From: Botryllus schlosseri | Lineage: Eukaryota; Chordata; Ascidiacea; Stolidobranchia; Styelidae | NCBI GenBank assembly: GCA_000444245.1 | Contig: KE605394.1 | Coordinates: 423 to 26,332, forward strand | Length of the DNA: 25,910 nucleotides | Reading direction: 5' to 3' | Shown here: positions 17,418-25,910 of the stretch, in pieces | How positions within the stretch are numbered: the first letter of the stretch is position 1 | Layout of the letters: every line of letters starts with the position of its first letter | Program-made: the position numbers and the translations under genes | The notes under the pieces: model-generated | The model's input: only the letters and a program-made list of their open reading frames with translations | Databases searched by the model: none | What the model was told of the DNA's origin: nothing

Positions 17418-18851
17418 ATGGAGGGTAATGTAATGCGTAGCCGTGGCATTTTGTGGAGACCGCAGGAAGTGGTAAAACTGGTGCAGGAGTGGAAGACTGA
17501 GAGAATTCAGGCCATGACACTCGTCGGAAAACCGAATAAAGAAATATTCACCATAATTTCGAATAGTTTGAACAAGCTGGGAATAGAGAGATCTCCAGAT
17601 TGCTGCTTGAAAAAGTTACAGGCCCTTAAGCGGGAATTCAGAAAGTATAAAGACAAAGTTAACAGCAGCGGTGAAGCAGGGGACCTTTATCCTCCTGCGT
17701 CTATTGCTGATGTATATGAAGATTTGAATGAAACCATTGGGAAAGACCCACTGACTATACCATCGCTAATAACCTCGGATAATCTCGATGGTAAGGTTTT
17801 TTTTTACAAGTGATGCAGTTGGACATAGATGGATCAGATATGTTATTGGAATGGCAGAAGTGTAATGAGTTTGCTCTAAAAACAACACCAATCTCATTTT
17901 TACGACTTTGACAAAGATGTGGTAAAAAGTGTATAACACACAGAGTAAGATATGTCATTTTCCTTATAGAAGCCTTTAGATTGAGATTGAGACAAACCAG
18001 CAACCAGTCAAATTATTTTATATTCTTTTAATTTCAAACCTAATATGTTGTTTCAGATTCTTTTGCAAGCACTAGTTCCAGCAGCAGTGAAGTGAAGACA
18101 AGAAGAAAGAGGAAGTTAGATGCTTCAAGTAAATATAGACCGTCTGATTGATATATAGTGACACTCTTATCTATAGGCAGCGGTATATAGTTATATCATG
18201 CAGTCATGGATTTATGTGAAGCTTTTGTTATCATGATGTAATCATAAATCAGCTAACTTTCTTGCCATCAGTCTTGTGAACAGTGTCATTTCATGCAGGT
18301 GAATCAATACAGACAATGATCGAGAATGCTGAAGACAGACAAGACAAGAGGTTTAAACAGTGGATGCAGTTTCAGGTGAGTCATTCATCAAACGGCTTGT
18401 CATTAGCTGCCACGATACTTCCCACTTCCCGTGATGAGTATGTAACAAACTTTGAAAATTTTCAGGCAGAAGAAAATGAGAAAGAGAGGAAGCACGATGT
18501 TGAGATGTTACGAAGCTTACTTGGAATTGAAAGTCGAGCTGAAAGCTATTCAATGTAAGTTGTCAGTGACTATAAACACTAACTTTCTCCGGTACCCTAT
18601 GCAGCTTTTGAACTATATGTATGTAAAAGATAGTGACAGGCAATCAAAGTTGTAGAAAATTTCGCCTCAATACTAGCAGTCACAAAGGGTTAATAATATT
18701 TCCAGTAATTGCGTTACCAGCTCTCAGAACAGATAAATGTTTTCTTTGCTGTGGATTTGCAAAATCTATAATTGTTTGTTGCAGCAGCAGACAAGAAAAT
18801 GAAGAAGAGGCTTCAACTCCTGCCGTACATGTAGTGATCGAAAGTGAATAA
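17418..18851 (+). CDS. Harbinger Myb/SANT-like DNA-binding protein
   Basis: In PIF/Harbinger elements this second protein binds the element ends and brings the transposase into the nucleus. Exons: 17418-17790, 18057-18128, 18299-18375, 18466-18554 and 18785-18851. All introns are GT-AG and phases agree, giving 225 residues and a stop at 18849-18851. Residues about 8-95 form a trihelix Myb/SANT-like domain: GILWRPQEVVKLVQEWK, IFTIISNSLNKLGIERSPDC, then LKKLQALKREFRKYKDKV. A basic TRRKRK patch (about 138-143) could be a nuclear signal. The C-terminal half is charged and helix-prone (KRFKQWMQFQ, ENEKERKHDVEMLRSLLG). The start ATG at 17418 is preceded by CpG-rich sequence. If the donor at 18555 is not used, the frame stops at 18558 with 204 residues. 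AATAAA overlaps the stop codon (18847-18852). Confidence 0.88.
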
Positions 18852-19166
18852 ACATCTCATCTCTGAAGTCTTCGTTACCGTACATGGCATGGGCAGGGCA
18901 TAGGATTAAATTGACTTGTGACATTACTGGACTCACCTACAATAACTGTTTTGAATCAGTCTTTCTAGGTCAATGAGCTAAAATGTGTAGAGGCATCTGC
19001 TTATGATTATGGCTGCTTGACTAGCCCCATTGCAATCTCTGATCTTGCTTATGTCTGGTGTGATAAAGTCCTATTCAGCCATTGACGAAAGTGTTTCATC
19101 GTTCATTTATTAGGATAAACTGCTTTTGGCAGGAAGCTGTATGCGTGTCAGCCGTGTCAAATCCAA

Positions 19167-20841
19167 TCAAAACAAAGCATCTTTGAGCGTGTCGCGTACA
19201 CGAATGCCAGACTCCAGATCACTTTCAATGCTGGTAGCTTCGATATCATCATCCACTAAATCTGTAGGTGGCAACTCTGCGTAGTCCATGTTCTCTTCAC
19301 AGAAGTTGTGCAATGTGATGCATGATGCTATCTGCAACCGAGCATTCTCGGGCAAAGCATCGCACCTCTTCAACAAACAGCGCCAACGGTGCTTCAACCG
19401 TCCAAATGCCTGCTCCACTACTCGTCTTGCAGAACATAACTTCTAAAAATAAACTTGAGCTTATAGCCTAGTGAAACATAACAACATATCAGGCTTGTAT
19501 TTACCTTGTTGAAATATTCCTCAGAGGGGCTACTGGGGTTGCTGTAAACTTTCATCACCCATGGGCGCAAAGGATAGGCGCTGTCAGCAACTATGTAGTA
19601 GGGGATATTAACATCATTCAGAAAGAGGTCACTCTGTTTCAAAAAAAGATGATCAGTCATGTGCAGGGTCTTAATAGGTCAAGGTTAAAGGACCTACTGG
19701 TGGAAATAAATTGCCGTGATCTCCTTTGATGCAAATGGGCGAGTTCAAGAACATTCTAGCGTCATGCACCTTACCTGGATGTGTGATAAAATCAAAATGT
19801 ATGATTAAATTAAAGAGTCAAATTATATAGCTAATTGTTCCTTTTGCACAGGCTAGGCTTCAAAAATAATTACTAGGACTTACCGGGCCATCCTATGACA
19901 ACATCCAAGAATCTGAATGTTTGAACTTGGCATAAATGGACAAGTGAACAAACTAAACATTATCCAAGTTTTTCTCACCTCCCCTTGGAGTCTGTTACAG
20001 CTTGAATGTTGATTGAATATCTACCCTTTCGATTGAAATAGTCAGGTCCATTGACTGTTGGTTTAGGGATGTGTATGTGGCAGCCGTCTACGGCACCAAC
20101 GCAATTTGGAATGCCCTTGTCAATACAGAATGCCATGGAGGTAGCTCTAGGATTGGCAGGTATCCTCACAAAATTTTTCATCATATGATTTACAATGGTA
20201 ACACACACATCCATGGTTATCTGTTGTAATAAAACATAGTTGAACTATTGACTACCGTACTTCCGATGCAAAGATCAAATCATATTTACGTTGAACACTG
20301 TGGACTTTCCAAGACCGAAGTATTCACCAACACTGCGGTAACTCATGTCACTACCGAGACGACATAGGGCGATGGCAACACGACAAGACACTGACACCGG
20401 TTTCTTGAAATTGGTTTGCTTTTTTGACAAGCTTTCGCGTAGGTGCTCAACTAGTACGTTGAATGTGTCTCTGAAATGTGAAGTTAGGTAGGTTCAGAAA
20501 AGTCCCTTGGAATATTACTGTACTGTATGTTACTGGATGTCTTATCGTACACCATAGGTAGGCCTATATATGTGATTTTTTATATTAAAATATATTCACT
20601 TTCTCAGACGCAAATGGCGTTTGTAATCAGCCTCTTCCCATAAATTGAGAGCTCTCTCCCAATAGCCACAGTTGGGCTTCGGTCGTTCTCGGCGAAGCGA
20701 CATATTATTTTTCATTGCGGCTAGGCGAGTTCTGTTGTTCATGACCATATCTTCGCTGCGAACAATTGATCGCATCCTTCTTCGTGATTTTTTACGAAAA
20801 ATTGAATACAAGTATATTTTCTTACGACGACTCATAATCAT
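19167..20841 (-). CDS. PIF/Harbinger DDE transposase, seven exons
   Basis: This nuclease cuts and joins the transposon ends. On the minus strand the exons are 20841-20600, 20470-20290, 20220-19979, 19912-19884, 19774-19698, 19633-19505 and 19442-19167. All are bounded by GT-AG with matching phases and give 391 residues (389 if translation starts at the ATG at 20835, MSRRKK), in the range of HARBI1-type proteins. The catalytic triad is visible: Asp in CVGAVDGCHIHIP, Asp in YYIVADSAYPLRPWVM and Glu in VVEQAFGRLKHRW. Other family marks are SYRSVGEYFGLGKSTVF (helix-turn-helix), FLDVVIGWPGKVHDARMF and CITLHNFCEEN. The N-terminus is rich in Arg and Lys. Exon 4 has only 29 bases. AATAAA lies after the stop on this strand (19111-19106). 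No stop or frameshift is seen. Confidence 0.93.
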
Positions 20842-21092
20842 AAACACTGTAAGTACATTATGCTCTGATTCATTGCTTCCTTACGCATACATTGATTAAC
20901 AAGCAAACGAGAGCAGACCACTCATCAGGTTCGCACAACTGCGCTGGGCTATACCACATAGGCACTTTCCTTCATTAATAGAAATAATTCTTCCAATACT
21001 CTGATATGAACGGGGAAGCTTCACGCCAAACGGCGTCAAACTTTTCTCCTCAAAACCAGTGCGTTCATTTACCCGTCAATTGTGACGTCGAT

Positions 21093-21112
21093 GTCAAAAC
21101 CAATGCGTTCAC
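21093..21112 (+). repeat. Harbinger subterminal repeat, right copy
   Basis: GTCAAAACCAATGCGTTCAC, the partner of 17140-17159. CGTTCA cores also occur at 21062 and 21136, all in plus orientation; only the terminal copy at 21197-21202 is inverted. Confidence 0.7.
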
Positions 21113-21194
21113 CGTCACGTTGCGAAGTTGCCTTGCGTTCACATTGCTGGTTTTCGTACCAGGTTTTCACAATCATTCGTGGCGAAACCACACC

Positions 21195-21206
21195 ATGAAC
21201 GCAGCC
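21195..21206 (-). repeat. Harbinger right terminal inverted repeat
   Basis: ATGAACGCAGCC, exact inverse of the left end, directly before TAA at 21207-21209. Confidence 0.92.
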
Positions 21207-22566
21207 TAAGTAGTGAACAACACATGGAATATATATCAATTTATACGAAATTAGATGAAAAAAGGGACTATATGCAATGATAAATGTTTCTGTATGGAAA
21301 AAACGACCCAGATCAAACATTATAACGTGGCCAGTAAATATTATTGGTGTCATGTGTCAGCGGATGAATACCATTTATTTCGAAATCGTTCGGGTGTCGT
21401 CTGGCCAGTGGCCATTAGTGAGATTTGAGCAAAGGGTGGAGCGAAGCTTGTTGTGCTGGAAGAAAGTGGACACGATCGTTGAAGATTCCTAGGAATGCTG
21501 AATGGAATACACATCTTAAAAGGTAATACAGTACTACAGAGTATTTGTTACCGTGAATATCTGACTCTGCACACCAGCCCTCGATGACTTAGATTTCATG
21601 ATTGATATATTTCATTCGCCGCATTCTCTGTTCTATTTTGGGATATTTGTCGACTTATATAGTGACCACATACTCCGCTGCGGAGGAGTTGAAACTGTTG
21701 GCTTGGTAATGTCATTTTCGGGCCATAGCATAGATATGTTTTCATCCACTGCTGGATTTGTTTGCCACACATGCCACCTTAAATTAGGAACCTTTTGCTT
21801 CAATACAGAGATAAAGTAATGAATCTCTGCTATGCCATGTAAAAGGCGGAGCCGTCATCACACAATGTGCCAGTACCGGTACTTCGAAACATGTTATATT
21901 TTTGTTAGCCTATTTGTCTTAGTCTTTATAATGTCATGTCCACTGTCCAGGTTAGGAACTTTGCTTTATATAGCTACTTACGCACGAATTCTTTTTAGTG
22001 GAACTGCAAGATACTACTTACACAGAAGGAATGAGAACGAGAAAAAGAAACAATTGGAAGTTTGGCCGGTGGTGGAATTAATTCACATTTTCTTGAGACC
22101 ACTCGTGTTACTGCATGTCTCCTAAAGAAGAATTAGACCTCCAGCAGCAATATTTTTCCATCGATAACCACTCATCGTGATATCATGAATGAATATACAG
22201 TTTGTTCCAATGTCGTTTTGGGGATGTGAAGAAAATGTTGCGATATTTTTGCATCGGGTTGCTTTGCGATAGGTATGGATGTACGTGAATTTACAAGCTG
22301 GTATGTAATCCTGATTTACAGGGACAGCATGTAGGTAGGTAGGCGGTAAAATGACAGTCTCGATCGCAAATGTACAGGAGAACATGTAGATTAGATATAC
22401 CGGAGGTGACTGTAACATTACAGTCTGGCGTTTAAAGTGAGATTACCGGACGAGTGTAAGTTAAATTTACATTGACTAATGGTAATGTTAGATTACCACG
22501 AAATGTCTGGCTACCGTGCTTCCAAACATTTCGCGGTAAATCGAGGTTTTTATTTTTTACAGTGTA

Positions 22567-23200
22567 GCTTTGTATCACATATTTCGTATGCCGGGGCCTC
22601 TTGGTGGAAAGGATCGACTTATTTCAGTAATCAGATAAATTATTTCTCACTAATCTACTCGATTCATCAGAATTAACACTCGATACAAAGTTGCGAGTAT
22701 CGCGCGTGAAATCTCGGCCTGGAGATCGATTTATCAGCGATTGATTTCCTATTGCAACGACACGAAACAAAACTTCTATTCCTGGCGGCGGAAGTCATTT
22801 CGATCATAGCGATCAAACGTCTCGATGGAAATATTTCCGAGTTGCTTGAACGCGAGACCACCGACAATCAAACGTGAACTTTCAACTTCCAGATCCAATC
22901 GCCCCCTACGCAGCGGACTTATCCGATGTTGCGGTACTGAACTTCAATATACTATATACATGNCGAAATAAACCCGGATATTTTCGGCTGACACTCGTCA
23001 GGGGTAATCGCCAGCAACTATAATAGAGAATTGGATGTCGTTATTCACACGACTGTAGTCATAAATGTTAGCTTACGTCCTGCTCTTTCAAACCTCGGGG
23101 GAATGGGCAGTATTGAGAGTTTGAGTTTGAGGTGGAAACCTGTCGTGGCGAAATCCTGCGCGTGGATAATTTTAAAACCATCACGCGTATAGCTAATTAG
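22567..23200. other. DNA between transposons, nothing recognised
   Basis: No gene is recognised. Minus-strand frames at 22673-22867 and 23045-23299 have no known motifs. One ambiguous base lies at about 22963. Confidence 0.4.
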
Positions 23201-24231
23201 CAGGGCTGAGCACAATGATTCTAATACTAATTCTAATGATTCGTGTCGAATAGTGAGAAATGATGTTTTCGAGCACTGAAATGATAAGTTCCTTGCCACA
23301 AATAGTTTATTTATGAGCGAGAACCATAGTTTCTATAGTATATTCCACTGTGGTAGCCTTGAAACCTCGATAGGTCGTACCGCAGCATACGAAACACATA
23401 TAGTACAAATCTACGCACCGTGAGTGGAAATGAGATATCTGTGAAGCGGCGATCAAATCACAGCATTGTCACCAAGTGCAATGAATTATTCGACATAATA
23501 ACAAATTGTGACGTAGAAGTGGCATTATATTCTTCGTGGTCGCATAAAAGGTACATAATTGAACTAACCACATCTTTCATACTGTTGTGCTGTCATGTNC
23601 CCATNAGCGATACTCGAAACTAGAATCGAATAATATACTCTATTCCAGTGGTTCTCAACCTTTTTATCTTCGCGGACCCCTTTTGTACCGACACGGACCC
23701 CCGCGGACCCCCATACGATTTAGTTCAAATTTAGGTCAATTATCGTGCAATCGTCATCTGTCTTGNGCAAATATGAACTATAGGCGAGTGATGAACAGCA
23801 ACAAAATAATATACTATATGCAGAAATAGGGTAGACTATTTTTCAACGCGAATTCTGCAGCTGAATTTCTTGAAATACGTGGTCGTGTATTCGATATCGA
23901 TTTGATATTGCTGTTGTTGTGTATTTAACAAAAAGATTTGCATCTTATCGCCTGACGAGTGTCGATAATCCATCTCCGCAGAGATATATGTGTAATATTA
24001 ACGCGTAAAGCTCCCGACGACACCTTTGGCTATGATCGCAACATATAAGGCACTAAAATGGAGAAACAGATATATTTCTGAACATATCAGGTCGAACCTA
24101 GTCATTTTATCNACCAGCTCATTTTGCAATTTTATAGGTTTCGCGGACCCCCTGAAAATGCTTCGCGGTTGAGAACCATTGCAGTCTGTTCAGAATCGAA
24201 TCGCCCCCGTACTCGATTTTGCCAAGCCCTG
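23201..24231. mobile_element. hAT-like non-autonomous element, host of a second insertion
   Basis: The left end reads CAGGGCTGAGCACAATGATT. The complement of the right end reads CAGGGCTTGGCAAAATCGAG, so the terminal repeat is CAGGGCTNRGCA. Flanking 8-mers CTAATTAG (23193-23200) and CTATTGAG (24232-24239) agree at 6 of 8 positions, as expected for an aged 8-bp hAT target duplication. It has no coding content. A second hAT-like element sits inside at 23646-24181, which leaves about 495 bp for this one. Confidence 0.6.
23646..24181. mobile_element. hAT-like non-autonomous element nested in another
   Basis: The left end reads CAGTGGTTCTCAACCTTTTT, followed by CGCGGACCCC repeats. The complement of the right end reads CAATGGTTCTCAACCGCGAA and then has GGGGGTCCGCG. 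This CAGTGGTTCTCAACC end with GGACCCC is a widespread hAT-type terminus. At 536 bp with no transposase it is non-autonomous. I could not find a convincing 8-bp duplication. Ambiguous bases fall at 23766 and 24112. Confidence 0.75.
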
Positions 24232-24519
24232 CTATTGAGGAGATTAGCATTATACCCCACAGCAGTACTGCTCGACTATTTTTAGCAAAGGTTACGAAAG
24301 TTTAAAATTTGCTTGTCCGTTATGACTCTCGTGAAATAATTTACCGTAATACAAATATAACATGGCATAACTACAAATCCGGCTAAGTGGTAGTAGGAAC
24401 AGCAGTGAGCAAAATATATTTAGTGTTCTGCTAGTCACGGCTATGAGAGAATTGTAAATCTTTTGTTTCTTGCTAGCTGTTCAAATCTCGGTTCTAAAGT
24501 TCTTTAATCCTAATAACTT

Positions 24520-24852
24520 GACCAGGAGTCACACGAACCCCAGGAGTTTGCGGTGCCAGTCTCAGTGGTTCGATGGAGGCCAAGACATGCGTCCGACTCA
24601 TACAACAGAAGTCACAATGATTTGCAAAACATATTCATTATCATCTTCCTGGTTTTGTGTGAAAATGGTGTCTTATTGGTTTGGTTAACACTATTGTTTA
24701 TGCACTGTTCATTTTACGCACCAGTATTCTATAGTAATGTATTATATTATACGGTAACGTTGGTCGATTTTTGTGTTTGGGACAAGCGAACATGTGGGGT
24801 TCGCCGAAAACTAGCAGATTAGCGCAAGGGTTTGCCCGGTTAAGAACCACTG
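24520..24852. mobile_element. hAT-like element, right end and part of body
   Basis: The right end complement reads CAGTGGTTCTTAACCGGGCA, then CTTGCGCTAATC and GGCGAACCCC. On the left side a related ACACGAACCCC block and TCAGTGGTTCGATGG occur at about 24530-24575. The left terminus itself is not clear, so the start is approximate. No coding content is recognised. Confidence 0.55.
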
Positions 24853-25719
24853 TATATGAGTCCCTTAAGTGACGATTCAAACGCGGAGTGAACAAATGAA
24901 GATGGTTTGAACATGCAGCATTAGAATAATCCCCGCATTAACGCTTATCATGATTCCATTTTGCCGCCCATTTTCATCGAAGAACGCGTCCGTCGATAGC
25001 CAAGTGCAACGTCTAATGCGGCTTGAGTAGACTTCTGCAAATCGCCGTGACCGCGAAAGAATNCCCGCGAATAATTGTCGTTAATGCAACGAGCGGCAAA
25101 TGGAGTCAAAAAGCTAATTGATTGAGGCAAATGCGTCTCAACTGGCTGTCAAAATAGCGAATCGGAATGTCCACCGGACGAGCCGCAAAGAATACAACGC
25201 CAATTCTACATCACATAAAGGATTTATTGTTTTATTCGAATATACCTGTTACAGTGTACTTTGGTACTATGCTGCAAATTTATCGCGATCTCGATAAACC
25301 TCGATACATCCAATTGAAAATGTCATATCTNGCTAATCCACTCGAATCATTGGCATTGTACTCGATTCAGGTTCGAGAGCTCGCATCGGTCAGGAAGTAC
25401 AGTTCAATCTATCAGTTGCACAATACTATGGTATACATTCTTAACGAAAAGAGTGCGTATTGACACCCAAAGGGTGGTAGGCCTACACAACAATAGTACA
25501 GAATTATGTCGCAGGTTTACATCATTTGTTATAAATCATACGTCACTACGTGCAAGTGTCTTCTGGATTAAAATGTTGTGTTTGAGTTATAGGCCTGCCG
25601 TGGGGAGTGGTGTAAGTCGGAGATAGGATATTCTGGTTTCATGTAGTAGGGGTGTGTGTTCACACCCAAATATCACAGGGTGGTATACGGGCGGGAATAC
25701 ACAATCTTTTCGGTTAGAG
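24853..25719. other. DNA with no recognised gene
   Basis: A plus-strand frame at 25167-25463 starts with ATG and reads fairly protein-like (for example LDKPRYIQLKMSY, YSIQVRELASVRKYSS), but it has one ambiguous base (25331) and matches nothing I know. A minus frame at 24948-25130 also spans an ambiguous base (25063). Neither is called as a gene. Confidence 0.35.
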
Positions 25720-25910
25720 CAGTGGTTCCCAAACTTTTTCGGTGTGAGGGCCGAATTTAGAATTTCAGAGTATGGTCGGGGCCGCACGAATACTACGGCT
25801 ATGAAACGGACCCAGACAGTCATCATGGCTATTTCGGAGTAGTTTTATTGCCCTGGCGAGATTTCAAAACTGTACACTGTTTACCGCTACTTATCTGCTG
25901 CATTGGGTGT
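25720..25910 (+). mobile_element. hAT-like element, left end, continues past the window
   Basis: The left end reads CAGTGGTTCCCAAACTTTTT, followed by a GGGCCG block and GGGGCCGCACG. This is the usual start of a widespread hAT-type family. The right end is outside the window or missing. The 8 bases before it are GGTTAGAG. Confidence 0.6.

Larger units (their letters stand above)
17096..21206. mobile_element. Complete PIF/Harbinger DNA transposon, 4.1 kb
   Basis: The ends are perfect 12-bp inverted repeats (GGCTGCGTTCAT at 17096-17107, ATGAACGCAGCC at 21195-21206) with weaker similarity beyond. Both are flanked by TAA (17093-17095 and 21207-21209), the 3-bp duplication typical of Harbinger. 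Inside are the two genes of the superfamily, placed tail to tail: a Myb/SANT-like gene (+, 17418-18851) and a DDE transposase (-, 19167-20841). Both give uninterrupted proteins when spliced at GT-AG sites. CGTTCA motifs repeat near both ends. The perfect duplication and intact genes suggest recent insertion and possible mobility. Confidence 0.93.
16407..22564. mobile_element. CMC (CACTA/EnSpm-like) element, non-autonomous, split by a Harbinger insertion
   Basis: The left end reads CACTGTAAAAAATCTGG and the complement of the right end CACTGTAAAAAATAAAAACC. The first 13 bases are identical, and both ends are flanked by TA (16405-16406 and 22565-22566), giving a 2-bp target duplication. Short TTACCG, TTACTG and GGTAAT motifs crowd both subterminal regions, as is usual for CACTA-type ends. 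Without the Harbinger insertion the element is about 2.0 kb. The frames in 16600-17090 and 21210-22400 match no transposase, so it looks non-autonomous. It remains possible that the two ends belong to two separate copies. Confidence 0.65.

Noticed and set aside
18633-18784. Frame upstream of the fifth Myb-like exon as coding
   Set aside because: The frame is open, but a GTAAGT donor at 18555 and the acceptor at 18784 make this an intron. Its sequence has no conserved features.
20672-20899. Plus-strand frame opposite transposase exon 1
   Set aside because: Antisense shadow of the arginine- and lysine-rich first transposase exon.
21598-22125. Two plus-strand frames in the right part of the CMC-like element
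   Set aside because: One is rich in hydrophobic residues but neither has a transposase or other known motif. No splice context supports them.
1-25910. Retroviral, LTR, LINE or Polinton-type coding sequence
   Set aside because: I looked for reverse transcriptase, integrase, capsid, envelope and endonuclease motifs in the frames on both strands and recognised none. All mobile DNA seen is SINE or DNA-transposon type.

Overview
This is eukaryotic, intron-rich DNA with about 40% GC or less. The one clear host gene has short exons with GT-AG introns, and it sits in a landscape of tRNA-derived SINEs and cut-and-paste DNA transposons (hAT-like, CMC/CACTA-like, PIF/Harbinger, a TA-flanked element). 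The FUT8-type gene and this repeat mix suggest a metazoan, probably a marine invertebrate deuterostome such as a tunicate. No marker in the window fixes the taxon. I saw no prokaryotic operon, CRISPR array, rRNA or virus-like element.

Layout. 1-3947: no secure gene; two tRNA-derived SINE copies (1626-2141) and one hAT-like terminus (2594). 3948-15161 (+): a gene for an alpha-1,6-fucosyltransferase of the FUT8 family. Six well supported exons (6018-6223, 6548-6788, 7626-7847, 9431-9607, 11110-11278, 14844-15161) cover the late stem, the GT-B catalytic domain and the C-terminal SH3 domain. Two candidate upstream exons may give the membrane anchor and coiled-coil stem. The introns hold a SINE, oppositely oriented GACTCGAGTC-rich repeats, a 147-bp tandem duplication and a 1.66-kb TA-flanked DNA element.

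15162-22566: a transposon nest. After a 94-bp perfect palindrome and a lone hAT-like end comes a CMC/CACTA-like element (16407-22564, CACTG...CAGTG ends, TA duplication). Inside it is a complete PIF/Harbinger element (17096-21206) with 12-bp perfect terminal inverted repeats, a perfect TAA target-site duplication and two open, spliceable, convergent genes: a Myb/SANT-like DNA-binding protein (+) and a seven-exon DDE transposase (-). In this family the Myb-like protein binds the element ends and helps the transposase enter the nucleus. Since neither gene shows a break, the insertion looks recent.

22567-25910: more hAT-like pieces, including one nested in another, a lone right end and a left end that runs off the window. 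Seven single ambiguous bases lie only in this part. No secure gene was found here.
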